DNA of 10,795 bases from an uncultured beta proteobacterium (GTDB lineage Bacteria > Pseudomonadota > Gammaproteobacteria > Burkholderiales > Burkholderiaceae): assembly GCA_903944255.1 (NCBI GenBank), contig CAJARE010000369.1:1-10795 (forward strand), in the 5' to 3' direction. The position numbers and the translations under genes were made by a program. Position 1 is the stretch's first letter, and every line of letters begins with the position of its first letter. The notes under the pieces are model-generated. The model ran no database searches. It worked only from the letters and a program-made list of their open reading frames with translations, and was not told where the DNA came from. Below are positions 6,235 through 10,795 of the stretch, in pieces.

Positions 6235-9200
6235 ATGTTTACCTGGTTATTAGACTTTAGTTTAAAAAATCGAATGATGGTGATTTTGCTTAGCCTGATT
6301 GCTATGGGCTATGGGCTCTTTACCTTAAGCAAAATGCCTGTTGATGTATTTCCTGATTTAAATAAACCTACTGTCACCATCATGACTGAGGCTGGTGGTA
6401 TGGCCTCTGAAGAGGTTGAGCAGCTCATCACCTTCCCATTAGAAACCGCTATGAATGGTTTGCCAGGTGTTGAAGCCATTCGTTCGGTATCTAGCGCAGG
6501 CCTCTCGTTTATTTACGTCACATTTGATTGGTCCGTTGATATTTACCGTGCTAGGCAGATGGTATCGGAGAGGTTGTCATCTATGGAGGGCGCTATTCCC
6601 GATGGCATCGTCTCTCGCATGGGCCCCATTAGCTCGATCATGGGTGAAATTATGCAGATTGCCATTCCAATTGATGAGTCAAAGATTTCATCCATGCAAG
6701 TACGGGAATATGCTGATTGGGTTCTTCGCCCAAGACTAATGGCTATTCCAGGCGTTGCTCAAGTAATTCCAATTGGTGGTCAGGTTAGGCAGTTTCAAGT
6801 GCAGCCCAATACTCGCCGCATGGCTGAACTAGGTCTGAGCATATTGCAAATAGAAGATGCACTAAAAGGATATTCAGCCAATACATCTGGCGGGTTTCTT
6901 GAGTCGAATAATCGCGAGTACTTGATTCGTCATATAGGACGCACTTCTAGCTTGGAGGATTTGAAAAATATTGCTGTTTCAAGCCGAAATGGCCAGCCAA
7001 TACTCTTAAAGCAAGTCGCTGATGTCACATTTGCACCGGCCGTAAGACGAGGAGATGCTGGTTATGAGGGTGGTCCAGCGGTAATACTGGGTGTTCAAAA
7101 GCAACCCTCAGCAGATACGGTGGAATTAACCAAGAAAATTGAGGCTGCAATATCTGAGTTAAAACAGGGCCTTCCAGTGGGCATGAATACCCCAAAAGTG
7201 ACATTTAGACAGGCGAGTTTTATCGATGCGTCCATTAGCACCTTAGAGGGTAAGCTCATCGGTGCCTCAATCTTTGTAGCGGTAGTACTGTATTTGTTTT
7301 TAGGAACGATACGCCCAGTCATCATTTCTTTAACTGCAATTCCCGTTTCGATTTTATTGACAGCCTTAGTTTTTAAATACTTTGGCCTATCGATCAACAC
7401 GATGACATTGGGAGGTTTAGCCATTGCGATTGGAGGATTAGTAGATGATGCTGTAGTGGACGTAGAAAACGTGATTCGGCGTCTGCGAGAAAATCTAGAC
7501 AGGGATAAGGTCAATCAATTATCTCCACTAGCAATTGTACGAGCAGCCTCATTAGAGGTGAGGACAGGAATCATCTATGCAACTGCAATTATTGTTTTAG
7601 TGTTTATTCCATTATTTGCGTTGCCGGGTATTGAAGGTCGCCTATTTGTTCCTTTGGGCATTGCATTTATTGTCTCCACCTTGGCATCGCTTTTAGTGTC
7701 AGTCACGATCACCCCAGTACTTTGCTTTTATTTGCTGCCATCAATGAAGTCACTTAGGGATCACGATACAAAAATCGTTACTTGGTTAAAAAGTCATTAC
7801 AAAGTTCAGTTATCTAGATTATTGGAAGCCCCAAAAAAACCTTTGATGTATGCGTTTGTATCGGTCTTATTAGCTGGCGCGAGCATTCCCTTTATGGCGA
7901 GCTCATTCCTACCGCCATTTAATGAGGGAACATTACTCATCGGCCTTCGACTAAATCCTGGTGTTTCTCTTTCGGAGTCTGCTAGCGTAGCAAGCCAAGC
8001 CGAAAAGCTTGTCAGACAAGTTCCCGAAGTCACTTATGTTGGCCGAAGAAGCGGTAGGGCAGAGCTAGATGAGCACGCCGAAGGGGTGCATGTTAGTGAG
8101 CTTGATGTTGGCATTAAACCGGCAGGTGAACTAGATCGCTCAATGGCTGAGATTCAAGCTGATATTCGGTCAAGACTGGTCAATTTACCCGCTGCTATTG
8201 CGATTGGGCAGCCCATTTCTCATCGTATAGATCACATGCTTTCAGGGGTTCGATCGCAAATTGCGATCAAGATTTTCGGCGACGACTTAGATCAGCTAAG
8301 AAGTCAGGCAGACTTATTAAGATCAAAACTAGCAGGGATTGAAGGTCTGGTTGATTTAGAGATTGAAAAGCAAGTGCTGGCCCCGCAGATCAAAGTTCGC
8401 ATTGACTATGATCGGACTGCGCAATATGGAATCTCTGCTTCTCAGGTGATGTCCTCCTTGCAGGGCATGGTTGAAGGGGAGCGGATTTCACAGATTATTG
8501 AAGGTAATCGACGCTTCGCTTTAGTGATCAAGCTGCCAGAGTCTGCAAGAAATTTAGAGGGCCTCGCGGATATTTTGATTGATACTCCGAATGGAAAAAT
8601 CCCACTTTCCAAAATTGCAACGATTGAAGATGGTGACGGACCAAATCAAATTAGTAGAGACGGCGGCAAAAGAAGAATTGTCTTGTCAGCTAATACCTCT
8701 CAGCGCGCCTTATCGGACATAGTCGCTGACATTAGGGCTGTAATTGGTAATCAAAGCTTGCCGGAAGGTTACTTTATTACCTTAGATGGACAATTTAAAG
8801 CGCAAGAAGAAGCTTCTAAAATAATTGGTTTACTCTCTGTAGGTTCACTTTTATTGATATTTGCTGTTTTAAATAATCGCTATCGGTCAGCGCAACTATC
8901 TTTAATGATCATGCTTAATATCCCGCTAGCCATGGTGGGTGCCGTTATTGGGCTGTGGATCTCAGGGCAGCCACTTTCAATTGCAGCATTGATAGGTTTT
9001 ATTACTCTTGCGGGAATATCGGTACGCAATGGAATTTTGAAGATCAGTCATTACCTCAATTTGATGCAATCGGAGGGGGAGGTATTTGATTTGTCAATGA
9101 TTATTCGGGGTTCTATCGAGCGTCTTAGCCCAGTCTTAATGACGGCTTTAGTAACGGCTTTTGCTTTAGCGCCGTTGTTATTTGAAGCAGAGCGACCTGG

Positions 9201-9357
9201 TACGGAAATTCTTCACCCAGTGGCGGTAGTGATTTTTTCAGGCCTTATTAGCTCTACATTGCTCGATACATTTTTAACGCCAGCAATTTTTTGGCTTTAT
9301 GGCAAGAAGGCATCCGAAAAAGTATTAGGTAGCATTAAATCAAATGAAACATTTTAA
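6235..9357 (+). CDS. CzcA/CusA-family heavy-metal RND efflux pump (1040 aa)
   Basis: A full-length inner-membrane proton-driven metal exporter, the motor of the tripartite system. The usual RND layout is visible: TM1 at about 12-30, a large periplasmic porter loop containing FPLETAMNGLPGVEAIRS, TM2-6 at about 340-500, a second periplasmic loop and TM8-12 ending near 1025. The TM4 region A398-I-G400-x3-D404-x6-E411-N412 lacks the DFG-x3-DGA signature of the Zn/Co/Cd branch and fits the A-x-G-x3-D-x6-EN pattern I recall for a predicted monovalent-metal subgroup of Nies' scheme. The three methionines that bind Cu/Ag in E. coli CusA are not kept: the equivalent places read G570, an S/E region, and H667 (followed by M668 in RIDHMLSG). 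So neither zinc/cobalt nor classical copper/silver specificity is secure. AAGGA at 6224-6228 precedes the ATG by 6 nt. Confidence 0.95.
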   Translation: MFTWLLDFSLKNRMMVILLSLIAMGYGLFTLSKMPVDVFPDLNKPTVTIMTEAGGMASEEVEQLITFPLETAMNGLPGVEAIRSVSSAGLSFIYVTFDWSVDIYRARQMVSERLSSMEGAIPDGIVSRMGPISSIMGEIMQIAIPIDESKISSMQVREYADWVLRPRLMAIPGVAQVIPIGGQVRQFQVQPNTRRMAELGLSILQIEDALKGYSANTSGGFLESNNREYLIRHIGRTSSLEDLKNIAVSSRNGQPILLKQVADVTFAPAVRRGDAGYEGGPAVILGVQKQPSADTVELTKKIEAAISELKQGLPVGMNTPKVTFRQASFIDASISTLEGKLIGASIFVAVVLYLFLGTIRPVIISLTAIPVSILLTALVFKYFGLSINTMTLGGLAIAIGGLVDDAVVDVENVIRRLRENLDRDKVNQLSPLAIVRAASLEVRTGIIYATAIIVLVFIPLFALPGIEGRLFVPLGIAFIVSTLASLLVSVTITPVLCFYLLPSMKSLRDHDTKIVTWLKSHYKVQLSRLLEAPKKPLMYAFVSVLLAGASIPFMASSFLPPFNEGTLLIGLRLNPGVSLSESASVASQAEKLVRQVPEVTYVGRRSGRAELDEHAEGVHVSELDVGIKPAGELDRSMAEIQADIRSRLVNLPAAIAIGQPISHRIDHMLSGVRSQIAIKIFGDDLDQLRSQADLLRSKLAGIEGLVDLEIEKQVLAPQIKVRIDYDRTAQYGISASQVMSSLQGMVEGERISQIIEGNRRFALVIKLPESARNLEGLADILIDTPNGKIPLSKIATIEDGDGPNQISRDGGKRRIVLSANTSQRALSDIVADIRAVIGNQSLPEGYFITLDGQFKAQEEASKIIGLLSVGSLLLIFAVLNNRYRSAQLSLMIMLNIPLAMVGAVIGLWISGQPLSIAALIGFITLAGISVRNGILKISHYLNLMQSEGEVFDLSMIIRGSIERLSPVLMTALVTAFALAPLLFEAERPGTEILHPVAVVIFSGLISSTLLDTFLTPAIFWLYGKKASEKVLGSIKSNETF

Positions 9358-9372
9358 CTAGAAGAGAAAGAT

Positions 9373-9741
9373 ATGAAGATCAAAATATTGATAACAAGTT
9401 TACTTTTAAGTTTTTTTGGATTTGCCTATGGGGGTGCTGGTCATGAGTTAAAGCCAGTTTATGGCGGGATAGTAGTAGAAGTTAAGGATGTTGATGTTGA
9501 ATTAGTTGCTAAGTCAGATGTATTGGCTATATATTTGTCTGACCATGGCAAGCCTATATCTTCTGAAGGCGGTACTGCCAAGCTAACCATTCTTAATGGA
9601 TCCGATAAGAAGGAATATGAGTTGCTTCCTGTAGGAGGAAGATTTGAGCTTAAAGGCGCCTTTTCCGTGCCAAAAGGATCAAAAGCGATTGCAGTGATTA
9701 AGCTGAAATCAAAAGTCATTACTGCTAGATTCAACTTGTAA
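9373..9741 (+). CDS. Small secreted protein closing the efflux operon (122 aa)
   Basis: A signal peptide covers about residues 1-20 (core ILITSLLLSFFGFA), and the mature protein begins GAGHELKPVYGG, echoing the GPGHD starts of the two proteins encoded before the pump. The rest is a small beta-rich domain (VVEVKDVDVELVAKSDVLAIYLSDHGKPI, then AKLTILNG ... KLKSKVITARFNL) without cysteines or a membrane segment. Proteins of this type commonly follow CzcA-type pumps in Burkholderiales, to my recollection, and have no assigned activity; a periplasmic metal-binding or accessory role is inference. It begins 15 nt after the pump stop with a GAGAAAGA ribosome-binding site, so it is the last gene of the operon. 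No clear T-rich terminator follows. Confidence 0.85.
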   Translation: MKIKILITSLLLSFFGFAYGGAGHELKPVYGGIVVEVKDVDVELVAKSDVLAIYLSDHGKPISSEGGTAKLTILNGSDKKEYELLPVGGRFELKGAFSVPKGSKAIAVIKLKSKVITARFNL

Positions 9742-9840
9742 TACCTTTGGCGATGAAAAGAGGTGGGTAGCTATGCGGAGGTACTGTCCGTCAAAGTCTG
9801 CTTAGGGTCGTTAGCGGACCATCGCAACAAATAAATGAAG

Positions 9841-9857
9841 TGTCCTTTTAAAGGACA
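9841..9857. repeat. 17-bp palindrome, copy 3
   Basis: TGTCCTTTTAAAGGACA is the exact reverse complement of copy 1, with central T in place of A. It lies 99 nt past the last operon gene and 9 nt before the tRNA-like hairpin. Confidence 0.9.
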
Positions 9858-9865
9858 GTTCATGC

Positions 9866-9932
9866 GTGGGGTACCCTGACCACAACAAGGACATCACATC
9901 CTTGTGTCAGTCAAATCCCCACAACGCCACCA
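9866..9932 (+). other. Degenerate tRNA-like hairpin ending GCCACCA
   Basis: Stems stack in order: GTGGGG 9866-9871 with CCCCAC 9917-9922; CTGAC 9876-9880 with GTCAG 9906-9910; ACAAGGA 9885-9891 with TCCTTGT 9899-9905, closing a 7-nt loop. From 9898 the sequence ATCCTTGTGTCAGT matches the tRNA-Phe fragment at 10084-10097 in 13 of 14 bases, and the element ends GCCACCA like it. The lack of T33 and of a TTCGA T-loop means it is not a working tRNA. It may be a decayed attachment site or an element-borne mimic of tRNA-Phe. Confidence 0.45.
9897..9914 (+). repeat. 18-nt direct repeat, copy A
   Basis: CATCCTTGTGTCAGTCAA recurs at 10734-10751 with one mismatch. Each copy lies downstream of a 17-bp palindrome. 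This copy forms the right half of the tRNA-like hairpin. Confidence 0.75.
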
Positions 9933-9991
9933 AACTGCCTTGTAATCCTTGCGTGGGTCAAAATAACTTAACCAATTCAACCCCTTACAAG

Positions 9992-10034
9992 ACCCCATCA
10001 ATTTTGTGTGCACAAAGTTTGTCTATGGTGGGGT
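9992..10034. repeat. Interrupted hairpin with TTTGTG-TG-CACAAA inside
   Basis: ACCCCA (9992-9997) pairs with TGGGGT (10029-10034), and inside it TTTGTG (10003-10008) pairs with CACAAA (10011-10016). GGTTAACC at 10032-10039 is a further palindrome. It lies 44 nt before the tRNA-Phe fragment, where recombinase or bending-protein sites would be expected; this role is a guess. Confidence 0.4.
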
Positions 10035-10077
10035 TAACCTTGCAGGCTAGCTAGCGAAAGTACGGTCTATCGGAGAG

Positions 10078-10122
10078 TTGAAAATCCTTGTGTCGGTGGT
10101 TCGATTCCGCCCCGGGCCACCA
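10078..10122 (+). pseudogene. 3' fragment of tRNA-Phe (anticodon loop to CCA), likely att site
   Basis: The 45 nt from TTGAAAA (anticodon loop with GAA) through the 3' anticodon stem, variable loop, T-arm GGTGG-TTCGATT-CCGCC and acceptor end GGGCCACCA correspond exactly in length to tRNA positions 32-76 of a betaproteobacterial tRNA-Phe. The 5' half is missing: bases 10073-10077 cannot form a proper anticodon stem, and no D-arm or 5' acceptor strand is present, although CGGT at 10061-10064 is a faint echo. A fragment starting at the anticodon loop is the footprint left by tyrosine-recombinase integration into a tRNA gene. The intact tRNA-Phe should lie left of the window, with the integrated element between. 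Confidence 0.88.
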
Positions 10123-10132
10123 AGATTCAAAT

Positions 10133-10157
10133 AATGCCCTGCTCCGTGCGGGGCATT
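10133..10157 (+). terminator. Terminator after the first tRNA-Phe fragment
   Basis: AATGCCC (10133-10139) pairs with GGGCATT (10151-10157) and is followed by TTCTTCT. It sits 11 nt past CCA, as the terminator of an intact tRNA gene would, so it was probably copied with the tRNA end. Confidence 0.8.
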
Positions 10158-10246
10158 TTCTTCTGGGATTTGGCAAGATTGGGGGTAATTACTCATTAAC
10201 TTAGATCAACCTCTAAATTAATCTAGTGTTTTTATTGGGAGGATTG

Positions 10247-10570
10247 ATGAATACAATCAGCCGTTTAGTTTTAACCACTTTTATTGTGGCCCTCATAAGT
10301 GCGTGTTCAACGCCTAAAGTGATTGAGACTACAAAGCTTTCGGATCGAGATTTATCCTGCGAGTCTTTAAAAGATGAATATAAGCAGGCTGGGCAGGCTA
10401 AAAAAGAAGCTGAGGATGTAAAGGGTGTCACTGGTACAAATACTATGGCTGCAATTTTTTTCCCTGTCGGAATTATTGCTACTTATAGCAATGCCAATGA
10501 AGCAATAGCAGCTGCCGATACAAGAATGACAAGGCTCACCGATTTAATGGACAAGAAAAACTGTAAATAG
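10247..10570 (+). CDS. Small outer-membrane lipoprotein, function unknown (107 aa)
   Basis: The start at 10247 is chosen over an upstream one at 10226 because GGGAGG at 10237-10242 fits it and because it gives a normal lipoprotein signal: MNTISRLVLTTFIVALISAC, with lipobox I17-S-A-C20. Serine after the cysteine predicts sorting to the outer membrane. The mature part has two helical segments (SCESLKDEYKQAGQAKKEAEDV and ANEAIAAADTRMTRLTDLMDKKN) around a Gly/Ala-rich hydrophobic stretch (GTNTMAAIFFPVGIIA), and a Cys near each end (C45 within LSCES and C106) that could form a disulfide. Similar small lipoproteins are widespread in Proteobacteria without known function. It is the only gene between the two tRNA-Phe fragments, so it is either cargo of a small second insertion or an old chromosomal neighbour of the tRNA. 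Confidence 0.85.
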   Translation: MNTISRLVLTTFIVALISACSTPKVIETTKLSDRDLSCESLKDEYKQAGQAKKEAEDVKGVTGTNTMAAIFFPVGIIATYSNANEAIAAADTRMTRLTDLMDKKNCK

Positions 10571-10594
10571 AGTTACAGGCATCCTGGGCCCTGG

Positions 10595-10619
10595 TCGATT
10601 CCGCCCCGGGCCACCAAGA
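10595..10619 (+). pseudogene. Second, shorter tRNA-Phe 3' fragment
   Basis: From TCGATT (T-loop) through GGGCCACCAAGA, 25 nt are identical to 10101-10125 except that the first copy has one more T before TCGA. The sequence further upstream (ATCCT at 10581-10585, then GGGCCCTGG) resembles the tRNA only loosely. This is the same tRNA end in a more decayed or differently recombined state, about 500 nt downstream of the first. Confidence 0.82.
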
Positions 10620-10624
10620 ATCTC

Positions 10625-10647
10625 AATAGCCCACTTGTTAGGCTATT
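10625..10647 (+). terminator. Terminator after the second tRNA-Phe fragment
   Basis: AATAGCC (10625-10631) pairs with GGCTATT (10641-10647), 9-nt loop, then TTCTTTTC. Position relative to CCA matches the first terminator, and the sequence after it (ATTTTCTTTTCGGGCTTGGC) resembles that after 10155, while the stem bases differ in compensated fashion. It may also terminate the lipoprotein message. Confidence 0.78.
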
Positions 10648-10705
10648 TTCTTTTCGGGCTTGGCAGGTTTAGATGCCATTAGTCTTGGATATCCCCATCA
10701 AGAAC

Positions 10706-10722
10706 TGTCCGTTAAAAGGACA
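10706..10722. repeat. 17-bp palindrome, copy 4
   Basis: TGTCCGTTAAAAGGACA matches copy 1 in 16 of 17 bases; the T-to-G change at position 6 breaks one pair. It lies 59 nt after the terminator of the second tRNA-Phe fragment. Confidence 0.8.
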
Positions 10723-10733
10723 TGTCAATTATT

Positions 10734-10751
10734 CATCCCTGTGTCAGTCAA
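10734..10751 (+). repeat. 18-nt direct repeat, copy B
   Basis: CATCCCTGTGTCAGTCAA matches copy A (9897-9914) in 17 of 18 bases. It ends exactly where palindrome copy 5 begins. Here no tRNA-like hairpin or CCACCA follows, so it is only part of the element seen at 9866-9932. Confidence 0.75.
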
Positions 10752-10768
10752 TGTCGTTTAAAACGACA
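10752..10768. repeat. 17-bp palindrome, copy 5 with compensated arms
   Basis: TGTCGTTTAAAACGACA has the same frame as copy 1, but position 5 is G in place of C and position 13 is C in place of G, so the arms stay perfectly complementary. It starts 46 nt after the start of copy 4. Confidence 0.85.
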
Positions 10769-10795
10769 TAATTTGATTATGTAAATAATTTCATA

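Larger units (their letters stand above)
9742..10077. other. Non-coding stretch between the efflux operon and the tRNA-Phe fragment
   Basis: No gene is convincing here. The stretch holds a nested pairing (9750-9755/9820-9825 outside, GTCCG 9786-9790 with CGGAC 9815-9819 inside), palindrome copy 3 (9841-9857), a tRNA-like hairpin (9866-9932), a hairpin at 9992-10034 and the palindrome GCTAGCTAGC (10046-10055). It looks like the structured end of an integrated element. Confidence 0.55.
10648..10795. other. Window end without a gene; palindrome pair
   Basis: No coding signal is visible in these 148 nt. They hold palindrome copies 4 and 5 with the 18-nt repeat copy B directly between them, then AT-rich sequence to the window edge. 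Confidence 0.6.

Noticed and set aside
7095..7514. 139-aa minus-strand frame inside the pump gene
   Set aside because: It is antisense to the TM2-TM4 region of a clearly coding RND gene and is Thr/Ser/Lys-rich, as expected for the complement of that coding sequence.
9866..10054. 62-aa frame with a GTG start between operon and tRNA fragment
   Set aside because: It overlaps the tRNA-like hairpin, lacks a ribosome-binding site, and has a random-looking composition.
9866..10122. A complete functional tRNA
   Set aside because: The 10078-10122 fragment lacks its 5' half, and the 9866-9932 hairpin lacks T33, a D-arm and a T-loop consensus.
9841..10768. CRISPR array
   Set aside because: The repeats are palindromic, irregularly spaced and lack uniform spacers or cas genes.

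Overview
The window reads as an accessory region of a moderately AT-rich betaproteobacterium, most likely Polynucleobacter or a close freshwater Burkholderiaceae relative. This is inferred from the tRNA-Phe 3' sequence, the CzcI-type protein and a DUF6641-type gene; no housekeeping gene is present to fix the genus.

Layout. (1) Positions 1-1010 hold an AT-rich orphan gene for an acidic protein between two hairpins. (2) Positions 1011-2556 look phage- or island-derived. About 600 nt without a convincing gene but with many hairpins is followed by a DUF6641-like gene, a very hairpin-dense 250-nt stretch and a 59-aa coiled-coil small ORF. (3) Positions 2916-9741 are a co-directional heavy-metal efflux operon: CzcI-like periplasmic protein, CzcC-like outer-membrane channel, a membrane-anchored periplasmic protein, CzcB-like adaptor, CzcA/CusA-like RND pump and a small secreted protein. 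A strong terminator-like stem with an overlapping alternative stem separates czcI from czcC and looks like an attenuator. (4) Positions 9742-10795 contain attachment-site debris: a 45-nt exact-looking 3' end of tRNA-Phe (anticodon loop through CCA), a second shorter copy, a degenerate tRNA-like hairpin, a small lipoprotein gene between the two tRNA fragments, and terminators after each fragment.

How it fits together. The operon would make a three-part envelope-spanning exporter (CzcC-CzcB-CzcA) with three extra secreted or membrane proteins that may bind or buffer metal. The tRNA-Phe fragments indicate that the region left of 10078 is an integrated genomic island whose intact tRNA and integrase would lie outside the window to the left, and that more than one integration has occurred. 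The pump's TM4 motif departs from the Zn/Co/Cd signature, so the substrate cannot be fixed; a monovalent metal is possible.

The most unusual signal is a 17-bp palindrome, TGTCsTTTwAAAsGACA in idealised form, present five times (2100, 2695, 9841, 10706, 10752). It occurs only between gene blocks, brackets each cargo block, and includes one copy with paired compensating changes in both arms. This suggests a DNA-binding site or mobile-element punctuation mark under selection for symmetry.
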